Shown: one piece after another, positions 31,200 through 42,227 of the stretch
Position numbering within the stretch: position 1 is the stretch's first letter
How the letters are laid out: every line of letters begins with the position of its first letter
From: Armillaria gallica
Taxonomy: Eukaryota > Basidiomycota > Agaricomycetes > Agaricales > Physalacriaceae
Reading direction: 5' to 3'
NCBI GenBank assembly: GCA_037576215.1
Contig: JBANDB010000001.1
Location: forward strand, 4,836,001-4,900,000
DNA length: 64,000 bases
Program-made: the position numbers and the translations under genes
Notes under the pieces: model-generated
The model's database searches: none
Told to the model about the DNA's origin: nothing
The model's input: the letters and a program-made list of their open reading frames with translations, nothing else

Positions 31200-32396
31200 A
31201 GGTGTTAAATTAGAAGAAGAGAGAACTACGAACGTAAGGGTTGACTTATTTCATAGAAACGTGCTGCATGCAAATTTCGAGGGGATTTGCGTTCTTCTGA
31301 TGAGCAACACGGACTTCTTGCCATCAAAGTCCTCAGCGAGCTTCTATATTCCTGAGGTATCGTGTATTAGATTTGAGAAGCAAAAATGTGCGTACTTAGT
31401 CCCACTATCGAGGATAGTGATACGTAATTCGAAGATACGACGAGAAACCACGAGGACACAGGAAGGATAGATGGAAAAGCCCAGCACGACATGAGCACTT
31501 ACAAGTTATCACGCGCAGAACGTGAGAGCGTAGAAGAGGTACGCAGACTATGCTAACATTGACGTGGATCCTTCCGGGCTCGAGGGCGTCAATATAAAAA
31601 ATTGGATGCGCCAGATCGCCGTCCCCAGCACCCATCGCATGAGTACTTTGTCTTCAACAGACGACGTCGATCACAATCTGCTGTGGGCAAAGAATCGAGA
31701 CTGGGACTTCGCCGATGCAAGGCCGAGATGCCCTTCGTTGAGAAGAGATCAGGTCATGCCAACCCCGAAGAGACGGCGACGACCCCGCCCAGGCATTATA
31801 CTGTATTTCCATTGCATCTCGGCAGAGTCCAGCCAATAAGCGTCGGACCCCTTTAGCGAGGCCCTCGTCGTGACCCCGTTCTTCCTCCCGGTAGATCAAG
31901 ATAACATAGACCCACCTCACCTTTGCGTTGCACGGCGCCTGCTCGTCGGACGACGATACATCGGACCTTGACGTTGCAAAACAGGTCGTCCATGGGTATC
32001 AAGATTGCTAAAGAATTGAGGGGGTGGCGAATACGCCGCTGTGGCCTACGCTCCAGAGAGTCACCGTGTCGATTGGAGGAGATACTGGTGTACTTAGAAC
32101 TGGAAGAACGGAACGATACAGTTCGGAAACCACCGTCGAATGTGCCAAGGATGAGCTTGATGATCGTACTGTTTCAGAGCGAGTTCCTGGACTGCATTCC
32201 CCGCTGGGATCTTGAATTATTGCAGTTTTAAGATAAATACAAGCTGGCCGCGGCGATACATGAACGCCAAAATAATACTGATATTGTGATCTCTCCGAAA
32301 ACATAGTACATTTACACACTGTGAAAGCAACCAGTCAGCTGGAAGGGCACACGACGACAAAAGCCAGCAACTCACAGGAGGGAAAAGCTATCGCCC
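31200..32396. repeat. flank block of array unit 2
   Basis: Clear copy of the blocks at 36180-37361 and 41045-42227. It ends in the F-box 3' module: on the minus strand CCCTCCTGTGAGT (32371-32383), TTTCACAGTGTGTAAATGTA (32308-32327) and AATATCAGTATTATTTTGG (32270-32288). Confidence 0.75.
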
Positions 32397-33878
32397 CTAC
32401 CTTACAAGGTAGAGATGTTCCTGACGTGGTGGATCCCACTTCTCGATCCGCATCGCAAAGTCGTCCCCAGTGAGGGCACGGATATCCTCTTCGCAGAGAT
32501 ACTCATACGCTTCCTCCTGAAATTGTACTTCAACCAATTTCAACATTCCTGCATCACGGCGGGAGCATGCCATGCGGAGTATAGCAGTCCAGGCATCATA
32601 TGAATACTGTGATATACATATGATGAGATGGTGTAGGTGCGGTAGGACAGAGGGAGAGGCGAGGGCCTCGGCAACGCTGCTGATCATCCGTGGAGGAAGA
32701 TCGAGTTTGAGGCGAGAAACGGTAGAACACGCATCCAATGCAAACACACTACTAAGTGTGACCGATGTGAATATTTCCCTGATGCTCAAGCTCTCGAGAT
32801 GACATCTCGACCGATGGAGGAAACAGGTGATAGGTTCTTGTGCGGAGTATAACCTAGGTGAGATACGGCGAATGGTCAAGCTGCTGAGGAGAGGTGCAGA
32901 TAAGAAATTGAGAATATCCACGACATCGATATAGAGGTGAGTCAGCTGCGGCACTGTAACCACCGGCGCCTCCTTCATGGCCTGGTTCAGCAAAAGGTGA
33001 CACCTTCTGAGGTTCGGTAGTTGGGAAAGAAGGCGTAAATCTTCTGGACAAGTGATAGTCCCAGAAAGATGGGTTATCCCGGGCGGTAACTTTATCTGAT
33101 GCCCAGTAAGACGTGCTCGCGATAGTTGCGGGGCACTTAAGAGTATATCCGAGTGACATACAGTGCGGCCATGGCTTTCATAGATATACATGTCAATCGT
33201 CTGAAGGGCTGGAAAGTGCGAGATAGATACGAAATGGGACATATGAAGCTGGGTAACGCGGATGCGTAGGTTCTTCCACCGTTGACAGGATTGAACAAGC
33301 AGAGATAGGACTTCATCATCTTTGGCCGTCTTCCTGCAGGTGACCTGCAGGTTGAGATGATGTTTGCTTGTGTGCTCGAGATAGGTCTGCAATATCTCCG
33401 TGGCGTCTTTGGAGAAAGGACCCATCACGACAAGCTTCCGAGCCCAGGACGCCGGTGAGCTGTGCAAAGTATCCCTCCAAAGCCCACAGACACGACCCAA
33501 AACCCAAAGAGGTCCGGATGTGTCTAGACTATGGCGTCGGAGAGTCGGATGCTCATCTGCCTCGTGCCACCAAGAATCACAAACAGAATCGAAGATTTCG
33601 ATGAGAATATCGCGGGGGAGACGACGAATTGGGGCATAGATTGATTTACGATTTTCGAGAGATTTCAGGACTGCACATCGACACAACGGAATCTCTTCAA
33701 GCTGGGCAGCATACAAGGATTGCAGCTGTTCCAACTCAGAAATTTCAGCGTTGAGCATGGCATGGTCAGAGTCAAGCAATGGTCGTGACCCGCGTAAAAT
33801 TTGCCAAACGACGCTGTCGGAGCTGTTGGTAGTTTCTGGCTGTGGCTCGGGAACGAATCCACAGTTGCGGCACGACAT
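32397..33878 (-). CDS. F-box/leucine-rich repeat protein (array unit 2)
   Basis: 493 residues, the shortest intact member. MSCRNCGFVPEPQPETTNSS start; coiled-coil-like 40-75; F-box RRLPRDILIEIFDSVCDSWW at 85-105; TSGPLWVLGRVCGLWRD follows. An insertion in the leucine-rich part (ESHGRTVCHSDILL) is shared only with unit 3, which marks units 2 and 3 as nearest relatives. Ends with YLVR and TAG; the other units end RPAR or RPGR, so the last residues have changed by small indels. Confidence 0.88.
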   Translation of the reverse strand: MSCRNCGFVPEPQPETTNSSDSVVWQILRGSRPLLDSDHAMLNAEISELEQLQSLYAAQLEEIPLCRCAVLKSLENRKSIYAPIRRLPRDILIEIFDSVCDSWWHEADEHPTLRRHSLDTSGPLWVLGRVCGLWRDTLHSSPASWARKLVVMGPFSKDATEILQTYLEHTSKHHLNLQVTCRKTAKDDEVLSLLVQSCQRWKNLRIRVTQLHMSHFVSISHFPALQTIDMYIYESHGRTVCHSDILLSAPQLSRARLTGHQIKLPPGITHLSGTITCPEDLRLLSQLPNLRRCHLLLNQAMKEAPVVTVPQLTHLYIDVVDILNFLSAPLLSSLTIRRISPRLYSAQEPITCFLHRSRCHLESLSIREIFTSVTLSSVFALDACSTVSRLKLDLPPRMISSVAEALASPSVLPHLHHLIICISQYSYDAWTAILRMACSRRDAGMLKLVEVQFQEEAYEYLCEEDIRALTGDDFAMRIEKWDPPRQEHLYLVR

Positions 33879-34119
33879 GAAGGGGAAAGACGAGGGTTTA
33901 CTCCCACGTGGTACCTCTCATCTCATCTCTGATCTGCTTTCTGTTCGTTTCCTTTTCTGCATTATTCTTTTTTATTGGCCTTGCATTTCTTCTTTCATGA
34001 AACCGTTGTCTGACGCCAAAGCTGGAGAGGAATTGAACGGGAATTCTTGAGGAATACCACCGAATCACGCCTACTCATTGAATTGTGGGTCGCGACACGG
34101 TACTGGTCAGCAACGATGT

Positions 34120-34560
34120 TTTGGTGAGCGACTCCTTGTATCTTGACTACTTTATTTAACATTCATCTAGATATCGAGGTCGCTACTATCTTCCTGTTTC
34201 TATTTGCACGGCGTTCAATCCAACAACCCTTCATTTTCCGTCACGTTCTGCTCCTACAGTCTCCCATATCATATCTCTCCTCCAATGCATCTCATCTCGG
34301 ACCACCAAAGGAATGTTCTCGCAGACAGCTGGGTCTGACTCCGAGAAGCAGCTACCTAGGTCGTCTGCAAGCAGGAGCCCGTACCTACGCTTGGGTGGTC
34401 AGGTCTCCCATGGCACTTGTGACGGAAGCGAAGCGAGGTGATGAGTTTAGATTTCTTCGTGTGAATGGGATATGCGTTCTCGCTGGCAAGTAATCTTTCG
34501 ACATTTTCTGGTCGTCGTACTCAAATTTTATCTGGATAGACACGACCCGAAAATGTCACT
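34120..34560. repeat. dispersed block upstream of F-box gene, unit 2
   Basis: Copy of 29480-29900; closest to the unit 3 copy (GACAGCTGGGTCTGAC, then GAGAAGC(A/G)GCTACCTAGG, shared word for word). Confidence 0.75.
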
Positions 34561-35005
34561 TACGCTGACCTCGTCCCTTCGTATTATATCTCAGGAGAGG
34601 AGATTTTCCAGCAACCTGTGCTCCAAGACCCTTCCTGCTCTTGCCAGATTTCATGCCGACCTTGACTTTTTTGACGCCGAGGACACGCGTTCGTGGGCGC
34701 ACGCGTCCGATGCTAGTAACCAACGCGGAGTTCGACTCTCCTGAGGTGCCTCATTTTCCAGAGATACCACGATGCTTTCTCAGCGCCTCAGATCAATATA
34801 TCGGCGGATCCTTCCAACACGTTCTCCGCTGAAATTATCTTAGACACAGCATTCACCGGTATTATACGTCGCCACAGTAATAAAAATGGTCAATCCAAGC
34901 TATGTCCACGTATCTTACCCGCAAGACATCTCTCGTCTTCATCAATGTTATACATAATGATTTGCCTCAGATTCCCTGAATCTGAATCTAACAACGCCAC
35001 CTCTC

Positions 35006-35137
35006 TACAGTCCGGACTCCTTGGACGCAGATCCGAAGCCCGAGTACGACAAGAATCATTGGCGGCTTTAACGGGACATCGAGGAGCGTTTTCAAGGCCG
35101 CTTTAAGAAACCTACAGCGTTCTCCAGTCTATTTTTG
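35006..35137 (+). pseudogene. coding-like fragment, copy in unit 2
   Basis: The plus-strand frame after an AG reads PDSLDADPKPEYDKNHWRL, then a stop (TAA) where the unit 3 copy has Lys (AAA), then RDIEERFQGRFKK. The stop shows decay. A degenerate trace (GTTTTCCCAGGCCGCTCTAAGAAGC) is at 44420-44444. I cannot name the parent protein. Confidence 0.4.
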
Positions 35138-35811
35138 AACATCACCTGCGACCACCGCCGTCTCTCGCTCTGCTACTTCTCCCATCACGGAGAAGAAAGG
35201 AAATCTCAAGCGATGTTCTACTGCTATCGAGCTACAGTCGGTGACTGGCTCAATCATATGCGCGCGTCGTACGGTACGTCACACCGGTCCACATCTCTCC
35301 CGTAGCTTGGCCGTGGAAATGGGGCAGGCTGGTCCCTTATTTGCACAAACGGGACACGAAGCTCCTAGCTAGTAAACAATCTGTTAGCTATTTTCTCCTT
35401 ACTGTGCTCACAAACTATCCAGCTCCGCGCTACCACGGCAGGATAATGGATACTTTCACATCGTCGACCGAGTTGAGACGGAGAGATGAACCCATCGGGA
35501 AATGCCCCTAAAAGATAGTCTTACACTCCCATGCTCTCAATCGCGGTATTAGAAATCCCCGACAGTTCCAGTCAACGCGTTATTGTTGGTAAAATCTCAA
35601 TTGCATGATCCCAGAATAACAGTGACATTGGTATCTTATAGGTGTACAGACACTAATACACTGCCAACCAAGGACGGCGAGAAGAATGTAACCGGTACAC
35701 GACTGTGCCCTAGTAAGCATCAGCACAAAACCCACGAGCGCGCCGACCGACAGATCTCACCTCGAACGGACGACTGCGCGCCGACTCCATCTCCCCATGC
35801 ATTATGCGCAT

Positions 35812-36059
35812 TTACTCACTGCAAGCCGCCAGTCAGCCCTCCGACGCGCCCACAAAAAACAATTAACTTACAGGAGCGACAAGGTGATGTCACCGTTGAC
35901 CTTGGCCTGGATGGCGATCTCGACTTCGAGGTTCAGGTCAAGGCACAACTTCAAAGCTGCAGGGGGTGCAACAGCCTGGCGCTCAGAGCGGCCGACGACT
36001 TGTCCACCGAGGATGGAGGAAGACTGGGTAGGTGCGTACTGGGTTTGTGGGTTAGACAT
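35812..36059 (-). CDS. 64-residue microprotein, family copy 6 (array unit 2)
   Basis: Exon 1 is 35872-36059, the intron 35819-35871 (GTAAGT...TTGCAG), the last exon 35812-35818 (TGAGTAA). The N-terminus is MSNPQTQYAP (Asn3 for Ala3, shared with copy 7), and the core has Cys at position 39 (LKLCLDLN) where every other copy has Arg, the only non-conservative core change among the 64-residue copies. The alternating pattern is otherwise intact. Confidence 0.86.
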
Positions 36060-36094
36060 GGTGATGCTGAAGAAAGAAATCCGTCTAGGCTCTC

Positions 36095-36102
36095 CTTTTA
36101 TA
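36095..36102 (-). promoter_or_regulatory. TATA box of microprotein copy 6
   Basis: TATAAAAG on the minus strand, 36 nt before the ATG at 36059. Confidence 0.7.
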
Positions 36103-36122
36103 CGAATACGATTAGGACTGGG

Positions 36123-36180
36123 GCGAGAGCAACGTTATGATTGCGCCATGGTGTATCTAGCAACTCGGGTGCCTCGTCGC
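36123..36180 (-). promoter_or_regulatory. conserved upstream element of copy 6
   Basis: Minus strand GCGACGAGGCACCCGAGTTG, then ATACACCATGGCGCAATC, then ATAACGTTGCTCTCG; same position relative to the TATA box as in copy 5. Confidence 0.6.
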
Positions 36181-37361
36181 AACTAGGTGTTAAATCAGAA
36201 GAAGAGAGAACTACGAACGTAAAGGTTGACTTATTACATTGAAACGTGCTGCATGCAAATTTCGAGGGGATTTGCGTTCCTCTGATGAGCAACACGGACT
36301 TCTTGCCATCAAAGTCCTCAGCGAGCTTCTATATTCCTGAAGTAGGAGTTGGGAAGCAAAGAAGCGCGTAGTCCCACTATCATTTACAATGATACGTAAT
36401 TCGAAGATACGATGAAGGGTCCACTGTCCCCTCAGAGGACATAAGGAAGGAAGGATGGAGAAGCTCAACACGACATGAGGACTGATAAGTTACCATGCGC
36501 AGAACGTGAGAGCGTAAACGAGGTACGCAAACATCGACGTGGATCCTTCCAGGCTCGAGGTTGGCAAGAAAAAACAATCGGTGCGCTAGGTCATCGGTCC
36601 CGGCTTCTATCGCGTAGGTACCTTGTCTTCACCAAAAGACGCCGATCACAATCTGCTGTGTGCGTAGGTCAAGGAATTGAGACTGACTTCGCTGATGCAA
36701 GGCGGAGACGCCCTTTGCTGGGACGACATCAGGTCATGCCAACCCCGAAGAGACGGCGACAACCCGCCCAGCCATACTGTATTTCGATTGCATCTCGGGA
36801 GAGTCCACACCAATAAACGCCGGACCCCTTTAGCGAAGCCCTCGTTGTGACCCTGTTCTTCCTCCCGGCAGATCAAGAAAGTATATGCCCACCTCACCTT
36901 TTCGTTGCACGGCGCCTGCTCGTCGGACGACGATACACGGACCTTAATGTTGCAAAACAGGTCGTCCATAGGTATCAACATTGCTAAAGAATTGAAGGGA
37001 TGGCGAATACGCCGCTGTGGTCTACGCTCCAGAGAGTCGCCGTGTCGATTAGAGGAGATACTGATGTACTTAGAACTGGAAGAATGGACCGATACAGTTC
37101 GGAAAACACCGTGGAATGTGCCAAGGATGAGCTTGATGATCGTACTATTTCAGAGCGAGTTCCTGGACTGCATTCCACGCTGGGATCTTGAATTATTACG
37201 GTTTTTAAGATAAATACAAGCTGGCCGCGAAGCACGAACGCCAAAATAATACTGATATTGTGGTCTCTCCGAAAACATAGTACATTTACACACTGTGAAA
37301 GCAAAGTATCAGCTGGGAGAGCACATGGCGATAACAGCCAGTAACTCACAGGAGGAAAAAG
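36181..37361. repeat. flank block of array unit 3
   Basis: Copy of 31200-32396. A plus-strand frame (36905-37213) is open in units 2 and 3 and partly in unit 4, with SLMIVLFQSEFLDCIPRWD shared, but it has no conserved start and crosses the F-box 3' module, so I do not call it a gene. Confidence 0.65.
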
Positions 37362-38873
37362 CTATCGCCCCGGTCTCATGAGGTACAAATGGTCCTGACG
37401 TGGTGGATCCCACTTCTCGATCCGCATCTCAAAGTCGTCCTCAGTGAGAGTCCGGATATCCTCTTCCCGGAAATACTTACACGCTTCCTCCTCAAATTGT
37501 ACTTCAACCAATTTCAGCAGTCCTGCATCACGGCGGGAGCACGCCATGCGGAGTATAGCAGTCCAGGCATCATATGAATGCTGTGATATACATATGATGA
37601 GATGGTGTAGGTGCGGTAGGACAGAGGGAGAGGCGAGGGCCTTGGCAACGCTGCTGATCAACCATGGAGGAAGCTCGAGTTTGAGGTGAGAAATGGTAGA
37701 ACACGCATCCAATGCGAACAGACTACTAAGTGTAATCGATGTGAATATTTCCTTGCCGACGCTCAAACTCTCGAGATGACACCTCGACCGATGGAGGAAA
37801 CGGGTGATAGATTCTTGTGTGGAGGATGGCCCAGGTAAGATACGGCTAATGGTCAAACTGCTGAGGAGAGGTGCAGATAAGAAATTGAGCATATCTACGA
37901 CATCAACATAGAGGTGAGTGAGGTGTGCCACTGTAACCACCGGCGCCTCCTTTGTGGCCAGGCTCATCCAAAGGTGACACCTTCTGAGCTTCGGTAGATT
38001 TGAAAGAAGGCGTAAATCTTCTGGACAAGTGATAGATCCAGAAAGATGGGTTATCCCGGGCGGTAACTTTATCTGATGCCCGAGAAGACTCGCTCGCCGT
38101 AGCTGCGGGGCACTTAAGAGCATATCCGAGTGACATACAGTGCGGCCATAGCCATCATAGATGTACATGCCAACCGTCTGAAGGGCTGGAAAGTGCGAGA
38201 TAGATTCGAAATGGGGCATATGAGGCTGACAAGCGCTGATACTCAGGTTCGTCCACCGTTGGCAGGATTGAACGAGCAGAGACAGGATTTTATCATCTTT
38301 TGCCGCCTTCCTGCAGAAGACCTGCAGATTGAGATGATGTTCGCCTGTGTGCTTGAGATAGGTCTGCAATATCTCGGGAGCGTATTTGGAGAAAGGGGCC
38401 TGCACGACAAGCTTCCGAGCCCAGGACGCTGGCGAGCTGTGCAATGCATCCCTCCAAAACCCACAGACGCGACCCAGAACCCAAAGAGGCCCGGATACGT
38501 CTAGGCTGTGGTGTGGCCCGGGTACATCTAGGCTGTGGTATACACCCCGCTCATTTTCCTGCCACCAAGAATCGCAAACAGAATCGAAGATTTCGATGAG
38601 AATATCGCGGGGAAGACGACGAATGGGAGCATGAATCGATTTGCGACTTTCGAGGGCTTTCAGGACTGCGCGTCGACGCAACTGGATCTTTTCAAGCTGA
38701 GTATCATACAACAATTGCAGCCTTTCCAACTCGACAATTTCGGTGTGAAGCAAGGCATGGTCAGAGTCGAGCAATGGTCGTTGCCTGCGTAGAATTTGTG
38801 AAACGACACTGTCGAAGTTGTTGGTAGTTTCTGGCTGTGACTGGGGAACGAATCCACAGTTGCGGCACGACAT
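37362..38873 (-). CDS. F-box/leucine-rich repeat protein (array unit 3)
   Basis: 503 residues. MSCRNCGFVPQSQPETTNN start, F-box RRLPRDILIEIFDSVCDSWW. Just after the F-box the segment HSLDV(P/S)GP is present twice because of a short tandem DNA duplication near 38500-38545 (CCCGG.TAC.TCTAGGCTGTGGT repeated); no other member has it, and the frame is kept. The linker between F-box and leucine-rich part is therefore longer by several residues. C-terminus RMACSRRDAGLLKLVEVQF, as in unit 2 (Cys for Arg in most others). Confidence 0.88.
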   Translation of the reverse strand: MSCRNCGFVPQSQPETTNNFDSVVSQILRRQRPLLDSDHALLHTEIVELERLQLLYDTQLEKIQLRRRAVLKALESRKSIHAPIRRLPRDILIEIFDSVCDSWWQENERGVYHSLDVPGPHHSLDVSGPLWVLGRVCGFWRDALHSSPASWARKLVVQAPFSKYAPEILQTYLKHTGEHHLNLQVFCRKAAKDDKILSLLVQSCQRWTNLSISACQPHMPHFESISHFPALQTVGMYIYDGYGRTVCHSDMLLSAPQLRRASLLGHQIKLPPGITHLSGSITCPEDLRLLSNLPKLRRCHLWMSLATKEAPVVTVAHLTHLYVDVVDMLNFLSAPLLSSLTISRILPGPSSTQESITRFLHRSRCHLESLSVGKEIFTSITLSSLFALDACSTISHLKLELPPWLISSVAKALASPSVLPHLHHLIICISQHSYDAWTAILRMACSRRDAGLLKLVEVQFEEEACKYFREEDIRTLTEDDFEMRIEKWDPPRQDHLYLMRPGR

Positions 38874-39109
38874 GAAGGAGAAAGGGAAGAATTTACTCCC
38901 ACGTGTCCGTCTCTACAAGCTCTGATCTGACTTGTCGCTGCTATCTGTTCGTTTCCTTTTCTGCATTATTCCTTTTTATTGGCCTTGCATTTATCCTCTC
39001 ATGAAATCGCTGTCTGATGCCAAAGCTGGAGAGGAATTGAACGGGAATTCTTGAGGAATACCACCGAATCATGCCTTCTCATTGGACACTGGGTCGCGAC
39101 ACAGTCCTG

Positions 39110-39530
39110 GTCAGCAACAATGTATTGGTGAGTGACTGCTTGTATCTTGACTACTTTATTTAACATTCATCCAGATGTCGCTACTATCTCCCTGTTGCTA
39201 TCCCGGCGTTCAATATTTCAATCCAGAAACCGCTCATTTTCCGTCTCCCGTATTTTCTCTTTTCTGCAATGCATCTCATCTCGGACCACCAAAGGAATGT
39301 TCTCGCAGACAGCTGGGTCTGACGCCGAGAAGCGGCTACCTAGGTCGTCTGCAAGCAGGAGCCCGTACCTACGCTTGGGCAGTCAGGTCTCTTTGGTAGA
39401 AGCGAAGCGAGGTGATGATCGCCGCGTGAATGGGATATGTGTTCTCGCTGGCAAGTAATCTTTTCGACATTTTCTGCTTGTCGTACTCAAATTTTATCTG
39501 GATAGACACGACCCGAAACTGTCACTTACG
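39110..39530. repeat. dispersed block upstream of F-box gene, unit 3
   Basis: Copy of 34120-34560 with a deletion of about 30 nt after CAGGTCTC. Confidence 0.75.
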
Positions 39531-39866
39531 CCGACCTCGTCCCTGTTCGTGGGCGCACGTGTCCGATGCTAGTAATCAGCGCGGAGTTCCACTCTCCTGA
39601 GGTGCCTCATTCTCCAGAGATACCACGATGCCTTCTCAACGCCTCCGACCAGTATATCGGCGGATCCTTCCAACACGTTCTCCGCTGAATTTATCTCAGG
39701 CACAGCACTCACCGGTATTATGCGTCGCCACAATAATAAAAATGGTCAATCCAAGCTATGTCCACGTATCTTACCCGCAAGACATCTCTCGTCTTCATCA
39801 ATGTTGTACACAATGACTTGCCTTAGATTCCCTGAATCTGAATCTAACAACGCCACTTCTCTACAG

Positions 39867-39997
39867 TCCGGATTCCTTGGACGCAGGTCTGAAGCCTGAG
39901 TACGACAAGAATCATTGGCGGCTTAAACGGGATATCGAGGAGCGTTTTCAAGGCCGCTTTAAGAAACATACAGCATTCTCCAGTCCATTTTTGAACA
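39867..39997 (+). pseudogene. coding-like fragment, copy in unit 3
   Basis: Open plus-strand exon-like stretch reading KPEYDKNHWRLKRDIEERFQ with GRFKKHTAF after it, bounded on the left by CTCTACAG. The frame is undamaged here but broken in unit 2. Strongly charged, likely helical. No start codon or partner exon found; parent gene not recognised. Confidence 0.4.
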
Positions 39998-40673
39998 TTA
40001 CCTGCTACTAGCGCCGTCTCTCGCTCTGCTACTTCTCCCATCACGGAGAAGAAAGGAAATCTCAAGCGATGTTCCATCGCCATCGAGCTACATTCGGTGA
40101 CTGGTTCAATCATATGCGCGCGTCGTACGGTACGTCACACCGGTCCACATCTCTCCCGTAGCTTGGCTGTGGAAATGGGGCAGGCTGATCCCTTATTTGC
40201 ACGAACGGGACATGAAGTTCCTTGCTAGTAAGCAATCTGTTAGCCATTTTCTCCTTACTGTGCTCAGACTATCCAACTCCGCGCTGTCACGGTAGGATAA
40301 TGAATGCTTTCGCATAGTCGATCGAGTTGAGACGTTGGTGCGGGAGAGAGAAACCCATCGGGAAATGCCGCCAAAAGTCAATCTTACACTCCCATGCTCT
40401 CAATCGCGGTACTAGAAATCCCCGACAGCTCCAGTCAACGCGTTGTTGTTGGTAAATCTCAATTGCATGATCCCAGAATAACAGTGACATTGGTATCTTA
40501 TAGGTGTACAGACACTAATACACTGCCAACCAAGGACGGCGAGAAGAATGTAAACGGTACACGACTGTGCCCTAACAAGCGTCAGCACAAAACCCACGAG
40601 CACGCCAACCGACAGATCTCACCTCGAACGGACGACTGCGCGCCGACTCCATCTCCCAATGCGCATAGCACAT

Positions 40674-40922
40674 TTACTCGCTGTAAACCCACCAGTCAGC
40701 CCTCCGACACGCCCACACGAAACAATCCACTTACAGGAGGGACAAAGTGATGTCACCGTTGACCTTCGCCTGGATGGCGATCTCGACTTCGAGGTTCAGG
40801 TCAAGGCGCAACTTCAAAGCTGCGGGTGGGGCAACAGCCTGGCGCTCAGAGCGGCCGACGATTTGTCCACCGAGGACGGAGGAAGATTGGGTAGGTGCGT
40901 ACTGGGTTTGTGGGTTAGACAT
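40674..40922 (-). CDS. 64-residue microprotein, family copy 7 (array unit 3)
   Basis: Exon 1 is 40735-40922, the intron 40681-40734 (GTAAGT...TTACAG), the last exon 40674-40680 (CGAGTAA). MSNPQTQYAP start and the standard core with Arg39. Ile21 in GGQIVGR distinguishes it from copies 5 and 6. The promoter is nearly identical to that of copy 6. Confidence 0.87.
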
Positions 40923-40957
40923 GGTGATGCTGAAGAAAGAAATCCGTCTAGGCTCTC

Positions 40958-40965
40958 CTTTTATA
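40958..40965 (-). promoter_or_regulatory. TATA box of microprotein copy 7
   Basis: TATAAAAG on the minus strand, 36 nt before the ATG at 40922. Confidence 0.7.
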
Positions 40966-40984
40966 CGAATACGAGTAGGACCGG

Positions 40985-41043
40985 GGCGAGAGCAACGTTA
41001 TGATTGCGCCATGGTGTATTGAGCAACTCGGGTGCCTCGTCGC
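40985..41043 (-). promoter_or_regulatory. conserved upstream element of copy 7
   Basis: Minus strand GCGACGAGGCACCCGAGTTG, then CACCATGGCGCAATCATAAC, then GTTGCTCTCG; matches copy 6 except at a few positions. Confidence 0.6.
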
Positions 41044-42227
41044 AGCTAGGTGTTGAATTAGAAGAAGAGAGAGCTGCGGACGTAAAGGCTGACTTGTTTC
41101 GTAGAAACGTGCTGCATGCAAATTTCGAGGGGATTTGCGTTCTTCTGATGAGCAACACGGACTTCTCGCCATCAAAGTCCTGAGCGAGCTTCTATATTCC
41201 TGAGGTAGGAGTTGGGAAGCAAAGAAGCGCGTAGTCCCACTATCAATTATGATGATACGTAATTCGAAGATACGAAGAGGGGTCCACTGTCCTCTGAAGG
41301 AAGGAAGGATGAAGAAGCTCAACACGACATGAGGATTGATAAGTTACCATGCGCAGAACGTGAGAGCGTAAACGAGGTACGCAAACATCGACGTGGATCC
41401 TTCCAGGCTCGAGGTTGGCAAGAAAAACAATCGAAGCGTCAGGTCATCGGTCCCGGCTTCTATCGCGTAGGTACCTTGTCTTCACCAAAAGACGCCGATC
41501 TGCTGTGGGCGTAGGTCAAGGAGTCGAGACTGTGACTTCGCCGATGCAAGGCCGAGATGCCCTTCACTGAGAAGAGATCAGGTCGTGCCAACCCCGAAGA
41601 GACGGCGACGACCCAGCCCAGGCATCATACTGTATTTCAATTGCATCTCGGGATAGTCCACGCCAATAAGCATCGGACCCCTTTAGTGAGGTCCTCGTTG
41701 TGACCCCGTTCTTCCTTCCGGCAGATCAAAATAACATATACCCACCTCACCTTTTCGTTGCACGGCACCTGCTCGTCGGACAACGATACATCGGACCTTG
41801 ACGTTGCAAAACAGGTCGTCCATAGGTATCAACACTGATAGAGAATTGAGGGGGTGGTGAATACACTGCTGCGGTCTACGCTCCAGAGAGTCGCCGTGTC
41901 GGTTGAAGGAGATATCGGTGTATTTAGAACTGGAAGAACGGACCGATACAGTTCAGAAAACACCGTGGAATGTGCCAAGGACGAGCCTGATGATCATACT
42001 ATTTCAGAGCGAGTTCCTGGGGTGCTTTCCACGCTGGAATCCTGAATTATTGCGGTTTAAAATGAATACACACAGCCTCCGTAGCACGGAGTCAAAAATG
42101 ATACTGATATTGTTATCTCTCCATTGACATGGTACGTATACACACTGTAAAAGAAAAACGGTCAGTGGAAGGGTACTCGTCGACACAAAACAATGACTCA
42201 CAGAAGGGAAAAGCTATTGCCGTGACT
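41044..42227. repeat. flank block of array unit 4
   Basis: Copy of 36181-37361. Ends in a more diverged F-box 3' module: CTTCTGTGAGT, TTTTACAGTGTGTATACGTA and AATATCAGTATCATTTTTG on the minus strand. Confidence 0.65.

Noticed and set aside
36905..37213. Plus-strand frame open in several array units (SLMIVLFQSEF)
   Set aside because: Starts are not conserved, copies in units 1 and 4 shift or lose the frame, and the region overlaps the F-box 3' module.
40747..41022. Long antisense open frames over the microprotein genes (also at 9651, 30740, 35797, 51298)
   Set aside because: They are open only because the sense codons lack the complementary stops. TATA boxes, terminal introns and synonymous changes all fit the sense strand.
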